Shown here: positions 34,648 to 43,807 of the stretch, piece after piece | How the letters are laid out: each line of letters begins with the position of its first letter | How positions within the stretch are numbered: the stretch's first letter is position 1 | Source: Bacteroidales bacterium | Lineage (GTDB): Bacteria; Bacteroidota; Bacteroidia; Bacteroidales; WCHB1-69 | Length of the DNA: 64,000 nucleotides | Reading direction: 5' to 3' | Assembly: GCA_017394765.1 (NCBI GenBank) | Contig: JAFPXF010000002.1 | Location: forward strand, 1-64,000 | Translations under genes and position numbers: made by a program | Notes under the pieces: generated by a model | What the model saw: the letters and a program-made list of their open reading frames with translations, nothing else | Databases searched by the model: none | What the model was told of the DNA's origin: nothing

Positions 34648-35185
34648 ACACTTCAGGCGGGAGCATGCCCTCTTCCAAGGATTCGATAAGCTCATTGATC
34701 TGCTTGTCGATTTGGTTGAGCCACTCGTATTGCGACGGGGACCAATAGGGGCTGTCGGTCTTAAACCAATTTTCGATGGGCGCGGCCGACTGGGCGCGCT
34801 CGTTGAAGTTGGTGATCGTATAACGATAACGGTTTTCGCGGCACTCCAACTTGAAATTGTAATAGACGATGTTTTTCTGCATCATCGTGCCGTCTTTCTG
34901 TTTGGAGAAAATGCGCACGCTGGAGCGCATGTTGATCACATATTTCGTGGTATCAACACTCTTGATAACTTCATTGGTGTTCTTATAGTATTTCTTTATC
35001 CAGGCCATTGCTCTGTCATACAACACCTTGGGTGTTCCTTGTTGTTGAACGACATCCTGATACGTCACCAAATTGGTACGCTCATCGATGGGAAGCGCCG
35101 GTTCGGGCAGTTCAGTCTTGGGCTTCTGGGCGGCGGCGCAAAGCACCACGGCCAACATCATCAAAGTAAATGCGATCCTTTTCAT
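34631..35185 (-). CDS. Secreted DUF4468-like protein
   Basis: A 184-residue exported protein: signal peptide 1-19 (ending CAAAQ), then a DUF4468-like domain (VLYDRAMAWIKKYY ... VINMRSSVRIFSK ... NIVYYNFKLECRENRYRYTITNF). Function unknown; probably TBP-like fold. It lies 10 bases after folA on the minus strand and overlaps the MbnP-like gene, so folA and both exported proteins may share one transcript. Confidence 0.78.
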   Translation of the reverse strand: MKRIAFTLMMLAVVLCAAAQKPKTELPEPALPIDERTNLVTYQDVVQQQGTPKVLYDRAMAWIKKYYKNTNEVIKSVDTTKYVINMRSSVRIFSKQKDGTMMQKNIVYYNFKLECRENRYRYTITNFNERAQSAAPIENWFKTDSPYWSPSQYEWLNQIDKQINELIESLEEGMLPPEVYEDEW

Positions 35186-35194
35186 AGGTTTGGT

Positions 35195-35683
35195 TTATTT
35201 TCGGGTTAATATCTGAAAAAAGAGGTTATAGATATTTTTCTCATCCTTGCGGACATACACGTTATCCACTAACGCCCACTCGTCATCTTTTATTGTAGGG
35301 AAATAGACATCGGCGGTAAAATCCGACATGATACGGGTGATGTACAATTTCCTGGCGAAAGGCATGAAGAGCCGGTACATAGTGGCACCCCCCATCACGA
35401 AGGCCTCATCCTCGTCCCTCACCAAGTCCATCGCATCCTCAATGGAATGGACGGTCTCGCAGTCGGGAAACTCCACATCATCAAGGGTGACGACGATGTT
35501 GCGGCGGTTGGGCAACGGTCTCTTGGGCAGCGACTCCCAGGTGCGGTCACCCATGATGACGGCATGGCCTGAGGTGATTTCCTTGAAGTGTTTGAGGTCG
35601 ATGGGAAGGTGGCAGAGCAACTGGTTCTGATAGCCGAGTTCGTAGTTGATGCCAATAGCGGCAATCATGCTAAGGTTTTCCAT
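35195..35683 (-). CDS. folA: Dihydrofolate reductase
   Basis: A 162-residue DHFR reducing dihydrofolate with NADPH. Motifs: [29 protein letters not shown] (the usual Asp/Glu active-site region), [25 protein letters not shown] and [13 protein letters not shown] 35683 fits the promoter at 35702-35711; ATG 35668 (MIAAIG) is also possible. The upstream-extended frame runs antisense through smpB and is not real. thyA is not adjacent. Confidence 0.94.
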   Translation of the reverse strand: MENLSMIAAIGINYELGYQNQLLCHLPIDLKHFKEITSGHAVIMGDRTWESLPKRPLPNRRNIVVTLDDVEFPDCETVHSIEDAMDLVRDEDEAFVMGGATMYRLFMPFARKLYITRIMSDFTADVYFPTIKDDEWALVDNVYVRKDEKNIYNLFFQILTRK

Positions 35684-35700
35684 AGGTGCGGTTTTTATGG

Positions 35701-35733
35701 CTGCAAAAATACAAAAAAATCGTATTTTTGCAG
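35701..35733. promoter_or_regulatory. Mirror-image divergent promoters of folA and smpB
   Basis: CTGCAAAAATAC (35701-35712) and GTATTTTTGCAG (35722-35733) are exact inverted copies with a 9-base centre. Each arm contains a -7 box (TATTTTTGCA), one for folA on the minus strand and one for smpB on the plus strand. Confidence 0.75.
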
Positions 35734-35746
35734 CCTCAGAACAGTC

Positions 35747-36205
35747 ATGGGTAAGAATAAGGAAAACACACAGATTGCCATCAAAAACCGCAAGGCGGAG
35801 TATCAGTATTTCCTGTTGACCTCCTTCACGGCGGGCATAGTGCTGACGGGCACCGAGATAAAGTCCATCCGGGCGGGGCGCGCCAACATCACGGATGCCT
35901 ATTGCTCGTTCATCAACGGCGAATTGTGGGTCCATAACATGCACATCAGCGAGTACGCCGCCGGCAGCTACAACAACCATCTGCCCAAGCGCGACCGCAA
36001 GCTGTTGCTCAACAAGAAGGAGATGCGCAAACTGCTCATCAAGCTCAACGAACGCGGTTTCACCATCGTACCCACCCTGCTTTGGATCAACGAGAACGGC
36101 TATGCCAAACTCGACATCTCCCTCGCACGAGGCAAGAAGCTCTACGACAAGCGCGAGAGCATCAAGGAAAAAGACGAACGCCGCCGCAAAATGCAAGAAG
36201 AATGA
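35747..36205 (+). CDS. smpB: SsrA (tmRNA)-binding protein
   Basis: A 152-residue SmpB for trans-translation rescue of stalled ribosomes. [37 protein letters not shown] and [18 protein letters not shown] are characteristic, with a basic C-terminal tail. ATG 35747 follows the promoter by 14 bases. It overlaps the MerR-like gene by ATGA. Confidence 0.96.
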   Translation: MGKNKENTQIAIKNRKAEYQYFLLTSFTAGIVLTGTEIKSIRAGRANITDAYCSFINGELWVHNMHISEYAAGSYNNHLPKRDRKLLLNKKEMRKLLIKLNERGFTIVPTLLWINENGYAKLDISLARGKKLYDKRESIKEKDERRRKMQEE

Positions 36206-36576
36206 ACACGACCGACGACAACATGAACGAACTGCTGCCTCTTCCCGACTCCTTCGACGACAAGGAGAAGCTTTACTATAGCATCGGGGAGACCTCGAAA
36301 ATGTTCGACTTGCCCGTCTCCACCCTCCGCTATTGGGAAAACGAGTTCGACATGATCAAGCCTCGCAAGAACAAGAAGGGGGACCGTTTCTTCTCCAAGA
36401 ACGATATCAACATCATCCGCACCATCCATTATCTCACCAAAGTCAAAGGCTTCACACTGAAGGGTGCCAAGGAGGCCATGAAGTCCAACCTCGTAAAGGA
36501 GGCGGAAAACGCCGCTATCATCGAATCGCTGACCAAGATCAAGGAGATGCTACTGCAAATACGAGACAACCTGTAA
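36202..36576 (+). CDS. MerR-family transcriptional regulator
   Basis: A 124-residue protein with a MerR helix-turn-helix at about residues 24-90: [21 protein letters not shown] and [16 protein letters not shown]. The C-terminal helix is short and has no metal-binding cysteines, so it is not a classical metal sensor. It is translationally coupled to smpB. Confidence 0.88.
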   Translation: MNTTDDNMNELLPLPDSFDDKEKLYYSIGETSKMFDLPVSTLRYWENEFDMIKPRKNKKGDRFFSKNDINIIRTIHYLTKVKGFTLKGAKEAMKSNLVKEAENAAIIESLTKIKEMLLQIRDNL

Positions 36577-36610
36577 TCAAATTATTTTTTTGATTATTCA
36601 TGTTTTTTAT

Positions 36611-36620
36611 TAAATTTGCA
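36611..36620 (+). promoter_or_regulatory. -7 element of the large T9SS type B gene
   Basis: TAAATTTGCA matches the -7 box and places the transcript start downstream of the first possible start codon of the frame, supporting ATG 36646. Confidence 0.6.
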
Positions 36621-36645
36621 GCGGATTTTGTCAATATATATTACC

Positions 36646-39480
36646 ATGAAAAAGACAATTATAATACTACTGCTGTTAGCAGGCTTGTTGCCGTGCTTGT
36701 TAGCACAACCCACCGTACTGATGGGTTCTCAAAGCAGCATCAACAGCTGTGGTTTCATCATCCATGATGATGGTGGGCAGAGCGGGGACTATGCCGCGAA
36801 TGCAGATCAAACGTTAACGATCTACTCCAACGACCCGAGCAACGGCTGCGTGATGGTGGAGGTCCAGAACCTCGACATCGACCCCACAGACACGCTGATT
36901 TTCTACGATGGTGTAGGCACTGGCGGCACGGAGCTGCACCGCATCAACAACAGCAACTACGACCCGACGGCAACATTCCGCTATGCGGCCACCATCCAGA
37001 ACAGCACGGGGGCGCTGACCGTGCGGTTCATCACCGACTCGGCGGGCGGCGGTGCGGGATTCACACTTTTCGCCTCCTGCATGGCACCCTGCCAGCGCGT
37101 GGAGATCCACCTTGACACCATCCAATCCTCCCACAAGCCGCATCTCGACCCCGACGATGGCTACTATTACGTTGACGTCTGCCCTTACGACACCGTCCAT
37201 TTCGTGGCGTACTGTGACTATCCCGACAACAACTTCAGCTACCCCCAAAGCCATGCCCTCACCACGTTCCTGTGGGACTTCGACCTCTCGGAGGTGGATT
37301 CTTTGGGGCTCAACGCTATTGACCACTACTTCACGCCCGGACGCGGCTACGATGTGGCCATCTCCGCCATTGATTCGGCACACTGTCCTTCCCTTATTCC
37401 CGTGACATTCCGTGTGCGCACCTCCAAAAACCCCATCCGTGATGTAGCACAGTTGCCGCCCATCTGCTCCGGCCAGCAACTCGACCTCAGCGTCGGCTAC
37501 GACCACCTGTCCAGCGTCCAACTCGATTCCATCGGCAGTGAACAGATCACCTCCTTAGGCGTTACAGACACGGTGTTCCTGCCCGATGGCATCAACTGTC
37601 CTCCCTACGGCTACTACTACCGCTCATACGTCAACTTCACCGCCTTTGCGCCCAACGCCACTATCACCTCCGCCAACGACATTCTGTATGTGCGCCTCAA
37701 AATCGAGCACTCCGCCATCGAGGACATCCGCATCAAGCTATACTGTCCCAACGGCAGTTCCGTACGCATCGTGCCCGACTATCAGAACGACGGCTGGGGT
37801 GGCGTGACCCACAACTTCCGCACCAACCTCGGACTGGCCAACCGTCTGCAGGAGATCACCACCTGCGATGCCTCGCAAAACCCCATGGGCATCGCCTGGA
37901 ACTACGTTTGGTCCAACAACACAACGCTTGGCTACCAATACGCGAACTCGCCCTACGGCTACTGTTTCGAACCCCAGAACGTGCATGTGACAGCCAATCC
38001 TTACTGGGACAACAGCAATGGCCTTGGAATGTACTCCTATGTCATTGACTCCACCGACGTGGCCAACATGACGCAAGTCTATCACCCCAGCCAAAGCTTC
38101 AGCAATCTCGTGGGATGCCCACTCAACGGATCCTGGTTCATCGAGGTGCAAGACCTTTGGACCAACGACAACGGATACATTCACGAGTGGGAAATGGCTC
38201 TTGACCCACATCTTCTGCCACAAAACTGGTCATACACCGTCAACGTGGACACCACCTACCTCGTCGGACCCGGCTCCAGCGGCATGTATGTAGTCCCCGA
38301 CACGGCAGGGAACCTCTATTATACGGCTTACGTCATTGATGAATATGGCTGCTCTTACGACACCATCGTGCCCCTCACGGTGGTCTCCTCCCCGCAGCCA
38401 AACCTCGGGGAGGACTTCAGCCTTTGTTATGGCGACATGGTCGAATTAGACGTGGACTACGATGCCCCGGGCACGAGCTATCTGTGGAGCACTGGTGCCG
38501 AAACCGAGAGTGTTTTTATCCTGTCCGAAGGCACCTATTATGTGAACATCATCACCACCAACGACTCTGTCGGTCTGTCGTGTTTCGGCAGCGACACCAT
38601 CAACATCACCACCCTGCCCCATCCTCATGTGGACTTCGCCCTTTCCGACTCCTCAGGCTGTGCGCCGTTGGTGATACGCACCACCAACCAGACCTTGCCT
38701 GCCGATCTGGATTGTGCATATTCCTGGATGATTTTGCACGAAGACGGCACATTGGCACACGCCTCGCTGTTGGAGTCGCCCGCCTTTGAAATCGACGAGC
38801 CCGGCACCTATTCCGTCGCACTTTGGGCCACCACCGCCGATGGTTGCCGCGATTCCATTATCAAATGGAGCTGCGTCCATGTTTATCCGCAGCCCATCGC
38901 GGAATTCACTGCCGTGCCAGAAATCTCCCTGTTCCAAGAATCCAATGGCACCATTGAATTCCAAAGCTACACCAGTCAAAATATCCTTGATAATGTCGGC
39001 ACCACGATTCTATGGGACTTTGGGGATGGCGCCACCGACTCCACAGAGGTTTCCCCCACGCACACTTACGCCTCGTGGGGCGACTACAACGTAACGCTCT
39101 ACATCAACAGCGGATTCGGCTGCACCAGTGAAATCACACACACTGTAACCATTGACGACGACCTTGTTTTCCCGAATGTCATCACCCCGAACGGTGACAA
39201 TTTAAACGATGTCTTTGCCATCCAGAACCTCAGCACCGACATCAACTTGGAAGACCCCGACCAATATCGAAGCAACGAGCTGTTTGTTTACGATCGGTGG
39301 GGCAAGCTGGTCTATAAGGCCAAAAACTACGACACGATAGCCAAGGATGGGCAAATCATCCGAGGCACACAATATTTCGATGCCTCAGGCTTGCCCGATG
39401 GCATCTACTACTATTCTTTCCATTACAAAGGGAAGGTCAAAGTGGTGGACTACAACGGGTCCCTGACCGTCATCCGATAA
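36646..39480 (+). CDS. Large secreted protein: CUB-like, P-domain-like, PKD, T9SS type B sorting domain
   Basis: A 944-residue surface protein. Signal peptide at 1-21 (ending CLLAQ). A CUB-like domain follows (about 35-150, CGFIIHDDGG ... LIFYDGVGTGG). A proprotein-convertase P-domain-like region is at about 330-540 (IEHSAIEDIRIKLYCPNGSS ... GSWFIEVQDLW). One or more PKD folds occur near 770-845 (ILWDFGDGATDSTEVSPTHT). The CHU_C sorting domain is at about 850-944 (VFPNVITPNGDNLNDVF, VYDRWGKLVYK). No catalytic domain was recognised, so an adhesive or scaffold role is likely. The stop abuts the convergent glycosyltransferase stop with no base between. Confidence 0.87.
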   Translation: MKKTIIILLLLAGLLPCLLAQPTVLMGSQSSINSCGFIIHDDGGQSGDYAANADQTLTIYSNDPSNGCVMVEVQNLDIDPTDTLIFYDGVGTGGTELHRINNSNYDPTATFRYAATIQNSTGALTVRFITDSAGGGAGFTLFASCMAPCQRVEIHLDTIQSSHKPHLDPDDGYYYVDVCPYDTVHFVAYCDYPDNNFSYPQSHALTTFLWDFDLSEVDSLGLNAIDHYFTPGRGYDVAISAIDSAHCPSLIPVTFRVRTSKNPIRDVAQLPPICSGQQLDLSVGYDHLSSVQLDSIGSEQITSLGVTDTVFLPDGINCPPYGYYYRSYVNFTAFAPNATITSANDILYVRLKIEHSAIEDIRIKLYCPNGSSVRIVPDYQNDGWGGVTHNFRTNLGLANRLQEITTCDASQNPMGIAWNYVWSNNTTLGYQYANSPYGYCFEPQNVHVTANPYWDNSNGLGMYSYVIDSTDVANMTQVYHPSQSFSNLVGCPLNGSWFIEVQDLWTNDNGYIHEWEMALDPHLLPQNWSYTVNVDTTYLVGPGSSGMYVVPDTAGNLYYTAYVIDEYGCSYDTIVPLTVVSSPQPNLGEDFSLCYGDMVELDVDYDAPGTSYLWSTGAETESVFILSEGTYYVNIITTNDSVGLSCFGSDTINITTLPHPHVDFALSDSSGCAPLVIRTTNQTLPADLDCAYSWMILHEDGTLAHASLLESPAFEIDEPGTYSVALWATTADGCRDSIIKWSCVHVYPQPIAEFTAVPEISLFQESNGTIEFQSYTSQNILDNVGTTILWDFGDGATDSTEVSPTHTYASWGDYNVTLYINSGFGCTSEITHTVTIDDDLVFPNVITPNGDNLNDVFAIQNLSTDINLEDPDQYRSNELFVYDRWGKLVYKAKNYDTIAKDGQIIRGTQYFDASGLPDGIYYYSFHYKGKVKVVDYNGSLTVIR

Positions 39481-40641
39481 TCAGTGGAACAACTGCTCCA
39501 AACGGTCAGTAGCCGCTTTCCAATCGTACTTCCCGTGCACATATTGGTTTCCTCTTTCCGAGAGCTTTCGATAGTAGTCAGCATCCTGGAGCAAACGGGC
39601 AATAGTTTCAATATACTCTTCCGTGGTAGAGCAGGTCACAACCGCACCAGCGGCTTCCGCATTTTCCAGCGGCTTGCCCGCGAGCGGTGATGTAACACAC
39701 GGCAACTGCATACTCATGGCCTCAAGCAGCTTGTTTTGCAAACCCGTGCCCATGCGCATCGGGGCCACAAAAACGCGCGCCATGGCATACCAGTCGCGCA
39801 TGGAGTCCACCCAGCCGGTGACAGTCACGCCATCGGCACGGAGTGCCTGCACCCGAGGAGCGGGAGAAGCGCCACAAAGCACCAATTTCAGCCCGGGGAA
39901 ACGCGCACGCAACGGGGGAAAGATTTCCTTCGCCAAGTACTCAGCAGCGTCCACATTGGGCGCATACCCCATGTTGCCGGAGAAGATCAAGTCGCAACTC
40001 TTGTTTTCCCCACGATATTGAAACTGGTCAAACAGGACCCCGTTGTGTACGATTACAATCTCATCGCGACGAGCATGAGGAATCAGGTCTCGGTCCACCT
40101 CCGTGATGATGGTGCGGCCGTCGAACTTGTCGAAAATCGCCTCTTCATAACGACAAACCCTGCGCCATTCCATCTTGAAGAAAGGCTTCAGGAAGAGGTT
40201 GGCCTTCTCATAACGGCGCCACATCCCCTTCGAGAAAGCGTCCTGGAAGTCAATGACCTTTTTGATGGGCACATCCTTGACGTACTCCGCCATACGGAAG
40301 AGCTGGCAATAGATACGGTCGGGTTGCTCTTCGCGAAGGATGCGTTTGATTTCACGATGATTCTTCTTGCTGTAGAAATAGCCACACTGCAACGGTGTCC
40401 CGTTGAAGAACGAACGGATGATGTTTGTGAAACTCCGACACTTGGGTTGGTGAAGCAGATATATCCGCTGGCAGAAGGGCTGAACTTGCTGCAACGCCTC
40501 GTCGGAAACCTCGTCTTCGTGCAGCGCCACCAAAATGATATCGTGCTTTTCCGACAAGCATCGAATCTGGTGGTACGCGCGCAACTTGTCCCCCTTTTCA
40601 AGGGGATACGGGAAACGCGAAAGGAGGACAAGAATTTTCAT
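39481..40641 (-). CDS. Glycosyltransferase family 4-like protein
   Basis: A 386-residue GT-B glycosyltransferase. N-terminal LLSRFPYPLEKGDKLRAYHQ is close to the XrtA/PEP-CTERM-associated TIGR03087-type transferases, and the C-terminal nucleotide-sugar domain has MGYAPNVDAAEYLAKEIFP and MRMGTGLQNKLLEAMSMQLPCV. It probably adds sugars in surface polysaccharide or glycan synthesis. ATG 40641 is preferred because the longer start (40668) lies upstream of the promoter's transcript start. Confidence 0.88.
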   Translation of the reverse strand: MKILVLLSRFPYPLEKGDKLRAYHQIRCLSEKHDIILVALHEDEVSDEALQQVQPFCQRIYLLHQPKCRSFTNIIRSFFNGTPLQCGYFYSKKNHREIKRILREEQPDRIYCQLFRMAEYVKDVPIKKVIDFQDAFSKGMWRRYEKANLFLKPFFKMEWRRVCRYEEAIFDKFDGRTIITEVDRDLIPHARRDEIVIVHNGVLFDQFQYRGENKSCDLIFSGNMGYAPNVDAAEYLAKEIFPPLRARFPGLKLVLCGASPAPRVQALRADGVTVTGWVDSMRDWYAMARVFVAPMRMGTGLQNKLLEAMSMQLPCVTSPLAGKPLENAEAAGAVVTCSTTEEYIETIARLLQDADYYRKLSERGNQYVHGKYDWKAATDRLEQLFH

Positions 40642-40663
40642 TTCGGGCAAGTTTATTTCGGAG

Positions 40664-40673
40664 CGCAAAGATA
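40664..40673 (-). promoter_or_regulatory. -7 element of the glycosyltransferase gene
   Basis: The minus strand reads TATCTTTGCG, 23 bases before ATG 40641. Confidence 0.6.
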
Positions 40674-40678
40674 CAATT

Positions 40679-42226
40679 TTACCGCACTTCCCAGCCCTCG
40701 ATGTTCCTTGTCTCCTTCGAGAAGTTCACCCCGATCTTGACGATTTGGCGGCCGTCGGCGGTGAAAGGAATCATATACTCTTTGGTGTCAATCTGTTGCA
40801 GTGCCTCTTGTGCCGATTTGTCGAATTTGAACTCGAAGACGTAGGTGTAGTCGTCGGTCTTCACCACCATGTCGATGCGCCCGCGAGAGGTGCGGTACTC
40901 GGCAATGGTGTGGTAGCCCATCAGCCGGCAGACGGTGAACAGCACGTTCTGAAAATGGTTCTCGCAGTCGCGGATCAGCTCGTAGGGGGTGTCGCCGAGG
41001 AAGGCCGTCATCCGCTCCATAAAACAGTCGATGTCGCCCTTCCGCAGGTCGCGCACGAAATGCTCGATGTAGAAACTCGACTGGTTCTCCGTGCCGCCCA
41101 CATATTTCGGCAGCAGGAAACGCAGGAAACTCAACTCCACTTCCTTGTTGGGAAATCCGAGACTGTAGCTGTCAAAATCCTTGTCGAAACCTTTAATCGT
41201 CAGATAACCAGTCTGATACAACAACGCCACAGGCTCGGTGAAAAGGGAGTCCTTACCGGAAAGGTCGGTGGCTGTAATGTCCCCTTCCGAAAGATCCTGA
41301 ATCTTATACTGCCCGTCTTTCAGCAATTTGACCAAGAACGTCGGGGTGCCAGTGGAGAACCAGTAGTTTTGCAACTGGCAGCTGCTCAACGCATTCAATA
41401 CGCTGAACGGGTTATAGACATCCTTCGACATATCCGGCGAGAAGTGGTAGCCGTCGTACCTGGCCTTCAACTTTCCCATCATCGCATCCTCATCCACCTG
41501 CTCCTGTTTCGCGAATTTCTGTATATAAGGGGCGAAAGTCTGCCGGATTTCCTCCTCGGTGAAGCCGCAAATGTCCGCGTATGCATTGTTAAGTGAGATG
41601 TCCTGCAGGTTGTTCAGGTCGCTGAAGATGCTGACGTGCGAGAATTTGGTCACGCCGGTGAGGAAGGCGAAGCGGATGTGCTCGTCGCAGGTCTTGAGGT
41701 TGGAATAGAAACCCTTGAGGATATTGCGGAACTCGGTCAGCAGCGGTTCGTTGTCAATGGCTTGCAGCAGTGGCTTGTCGTACTCGTCCACCAGGACGAC
41801 CACTTGTTTCCCTTCCTTTTTCGAAACAGAGAGAATAACATTCTTGAAGCGTTGGGCCACATCGCTGTCCGGTTTCTGAAGTCCGTATTCCTCCTCCCAT
41901 AAAGTGAGATTGGAGTCAAGGGCTGCTATCAGCCCTTCCACGGAAGTGTATAAGCCGACATTCAGATCCAGATACAGGATAGGATAGCTCTTCCACTCTT
42001 TCTCCATATCGGCGATGGCCAAACCTTCGAACAGTTCCCGCTTGCCTTGGAAGTAGGCTTTCAGCGTGGAGAGGAACAGGCTTTTGCCGAACCTGCGCGG
42101 CCGCGACAGGAAGTAATATTTTGCCTCCTTAGCGAGCGTGTACAGCAGGCGTGTCTTATCAACGTAAAGAAAGTCGTCTTCCCGAACTGATTTGAAACTT
42201 TGTAATCCTATGGGCAGTTTTTGCAT
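40679..42226 (-). CDS. AAA-ATPase-like protein with PDDEXK nuclease domain
   Basis: A 515-residue protein of the AAA-ATPase_like plus PDDEXK_9 family. Start MQKLPIGLQSFKSVREDDFLYVDKT, P-loop SRPRRFGKSLFLSTL (about residues 41-55), Walker B VVVLVDEYDKPLL, and a C-terminal nuclease fold with GRIDMVVKTDDYTYVFEFKFD and the I-K-type end VKIGVNFS. These proteins are abundant and multi-copy in gut Bacteroidetes; function is not known, with mobile or defence roles suspected. Confidence 0.9.
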   Translation of the reverse strand: MQKLPIGLQSFKSVREDDFLYVDKTRLLYTLAKEAKYYFLSRPRRFGKSLFLSTLKAYFQGKRELFEGLAIADMEKEWKSYPILYLDLNVGLYTSVEGLIAALDSNLTLWEEEYGLQKPDSDVAQRFKNVILSVSKKEGKQVVVLVDEYDKPLLQAIDNEPLLTEFRNILKGFYSNLKTCDEHIRFAFLTGVTKFSHVSIFSDLNNLQDISLNNAYADICGFTEEEIRQTFAPYIQKFAKQEQVDEDAMMGKLKARYDGYHFSPDMSKDVYNPFSVLNALSSCQLQNYWFSTGTPTFLVKLLKDGQYKIQDLSEGDITATDLSGKDSLFTEPVALLYQTGYLTIKGFDKDFDSYSLGFPNKEVELSFLRFLLPKYVGGTENQSSFYIEHFVRDLRKGDIDCFMERMTAFLGDTPYELIRDCENHFQNVLFTVCRLMGYHTIAEYRTSRGRIDMVVKTDDYTYVFEFKFDKSAQEALQQIDTKEYMIPFTADGRQIVKIGVNFSKETRNIEGWEVR

Positions 42227-42247
42227 ATTCGACCGATTTTTAGAGAG

Positions 42248-42257
42248 TGCAAAGATA
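42248..42257 (-). promoter_or_regulatory. -7 element of the PDDEXK-ATPase gene
   Basis: The minus strand reads TATCTTTGCA, 22 bases before the ATG at 42226. Confidence 0.65.
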
Positions 42258-42267
42258 CAATTTTAAT

Positions 42268-42295
42268 GGTTATGGGTTATAGGTTATGGGTTATT
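42268..42295. repeat. Four tandem GGTTATN heptamers
   Basis: GGTTATG, GGTTATA, GGTTATG and GGTTATT follow one another without gaps, upstream of the PDDEXK-ATPase promoter. A simple short tandem repeat. Confidence 0.85.
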
Positions 42296-42373
42296 GAAGC
42301 TGGGTTGGGTTTCATATCCCGCCGAAGTCGCTTTCCACCATCACCCATCTTTCTTCGGTTTTCGAATAAATGT

Positions 42374-42446
42374 TTTAATCAAAGACAATCGTATCCGAAC
42401 AACATTATTGTAGTCATAAATAGCCTCCAACAGCCCTAATCGTTCA
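42374..42446 (-). pseudogene. 3' remnant of a duplicate of the 43060-43785 gene
   Basis: On the minus strand this stretch encodes ERLGLLEAIYDYNNVVRI followed by RLSL, compared with ERLGLVEAIYDYNHEVRI and QLSL at the end of the intact gene at 43060. Differences are mostly at third positions, so the copy was under coding selection before decay. It directly abuts the toxin stop codon. Confidence 0.8.
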
Positions 42447-42448
42447 CA

Positions 42449-42757
42449 CTATTTTGTAATCAACCTTGCTGGTCTTATACGATCAACAACAACTGTCTCA
42501 TTTTCAATATGGAATATATAAACCCACTTTTTGTTATGGGACACCATGCGACACGCTTTTGGGTGATAGCGACGAATGTCAGCGTATTGGCTTGGTTTGT
42601 AAAAACCAGCGAAAAAAGAGAGCGATAATATTTCATTAAACATGGCATCCAAATATTTTTCCGCACCTTCAAGAGTCATTCTCGCTTGCAGCCAAGATGT
42701 AAGTTCATCAATATCAGCTCTTGCGGTTGGATCCACTTCAACTTTATACGTTTTCAT
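42449..42757 (-). CDS. ParE/RelE-type toxin
   Basis: A 102-residue RelE/ParE superfamily toxin: YKVEVDPTARADIDELTSWL at the start, then KACRMVSHNKKWVYIFHIENETVVVDRIRPAR at the end. Whether it cuts mRNA or poisons gyrase cannot be told. Its start overlaps the antitoxin end by 14 bases, the usual coupling. The gene is inserted between the ends of a duplicated secreted-protein gene. Confidence 0.85.
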   Translation of the reverse strand: MKTYKVEVDPTARADIDELTSWLQARMTLEGAEKYLDAMFNEILSLSFFAGFYKPSQYADIRRYHPKACRMVSHNKKWVYIFHIENETVVVDRIRPARLITK

Positions 42758-42959
42758 ACTTTTTTCTCAGTGTGGTTCTGATCTCATCAAAAAATTCCGA
42801 AACGGTCATACGATTCGACTTACAAGTTGCAGCGTCAAAGGGTTGACATTCAGCCGAAGCACTATCGTTTATATTAACGATATGTTGACCGTAAGCAGCA
42901 ACCGCTTCTTCTGCACAAGACACTGTTTTTTCTTTTGTTTGATATGGTTTCTTTTTCAT
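42744..42959 (-). CDS. Putative antitoxin with a captured N-terminus
   Basis: A 71-residue protein upstream of, and overlapping, the ParE-like toxin. The C-terminal part RMTVSEFFDEIRTTLRKKYEN looks like a toxin-binding helix of short RelB/ParD-type antitoxins. Residues 1-13, MKKKPYQTKEKTV, are identical to the start of the unrelated secreted protein at 43785, and the DNA there differs at only two of 39 bases. Leader and -7 element are also similar, so this gene uses a copied promoter and start. Confidence 0.7.
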   Translation of the reverse strand: MKKKPYQTKEKTVSCAEEAVAAYGQHIVNINDSASAECQPFDAATCKSNRMTVSEFFDEIRTTLRKKYENV

Positions 42960-42981
42960 AATGAGGTTTTAAAATAACATC

Positions 42982-42991
42982 GGCAAAAATA
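42982..42991 (-). promoter_or_regulatory. -7 element of the toxin-antitoxin pair
   Basis: The minus strand reads TATTTTTGCC. The leader that follows resembles the leader of the 43785 gene, consistent with duplication. Confidence 0.6.
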
Positions 42992-43059
42992 CACTTTTTT
43001 CAAATCCCAAACGATCCTCCCTGGCCGCGTCGTGCTGAAGGCACGCTACAGTTAATCTG

Positions 43060-43785
43060 CTATAACACAGTAATCAAAGACAATTGTATCCGAACTTCGT
43101 GATTGTAGTCATAAATCGCCTCCACAAGACCTAACCGTTCATTATATCGGTAAGTGACAGAGAATGAACCTCTTTTTGACTTTGCAAAACCGCTTTGTTC
43201 GCAAATTTCAATAAAACGGTTCTGATATTTCCATTGGGAATACGACAAATATTGCATCTTATAGCGCAAGAGCAAGGTGCATTGGCATAACGGGTCGTTG
43301 AAAGACAGGAATGAACGCTTGTATCTTTTCCCAATTTTGACGGGATAGTGGATTTCCGGAAAAGGAAAATATTGGAGAAGGCCAAACCCGTGTGTTCTCG
43401 GGGGATGAATCCACAAAAGCTTGCTGTTTTCCAAAATCTCCGTTGTCTCAATGAAACCGTTTTGGTCAATTGAAGAGGTCGAATCCAATGCCACAAGATC
43501 ATCGGGCAGGGAGTCGTAATAATCATACGTGATCACCCCTTGATGGTACATTTCCTTGTCCAAAACACGCATGACAATATAACAGGAATGCTGCGTGTTC
43601 TTGGGAACAGAGTCCACTTTTGCTTCAAATATAAAGATGTTTCCAGGTTTGTATATGGTGTCGTGATTATTCATAGCAATATCAGAGGCGATTATCCTTA
43701 TGGGAATAGTAAAGAGAATGGCTGTGATACAAATGCTATGGAACGTCACAGTTTTTTCTTTTGTCTGATATGGTTTCTTTTTCAT
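43060..43785 (-). CDS. Hypothetical exported protein, parent of the adjacent remnant
   Basis: A 241-residue protein I do not recognise. A basic start (MKKKPYQTKEKTV) is followed by a hydrophobic segment ICITAILFTIPIRIIAS at about residues 18-34, giving a signal peptide or anchor. The rest is beta-rich, with five cysteines and IHPPRTHGFGLLQYFPFPEI. ATG 43785 fits the -7 box at 43808-43817. Parts of a duplicate flank the toxin-antitoxin pair just downstream. Confidence 0.75.
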   Translation of the reverse strand: MKKKPYQTKEKTVTFHSICITAILFTIPIRIIASDIAMNNHDTIYKPGNIFIFEAKVDSVPKNTQHSCYIVMRVLDKEMYHQGVITYDYYDSLPDDLVALDSTSSIDQNGFIETTEILENSKLLWIHPPRTHGFGLLQYFPFPEIHYPVKIGKRYKRSFLSFNDPLCQCTLLLRYKMQYLSYSQWKYQNRFIEICEQSGFAKSKRGSFSVTYRYNERLGLVEAIYDYNHEVRIQLSLITVL

Positions 43786-43807
43786 AAATATGATTTTAGA
43801 ATAAGTC

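Noticed and set aside
42260..42300. Short heptamer array considered as a CRISPR or integration site
   Set aside because: Units are 7 bases without spacers; a simple tandem repeat, with no integrase or cas gene near.
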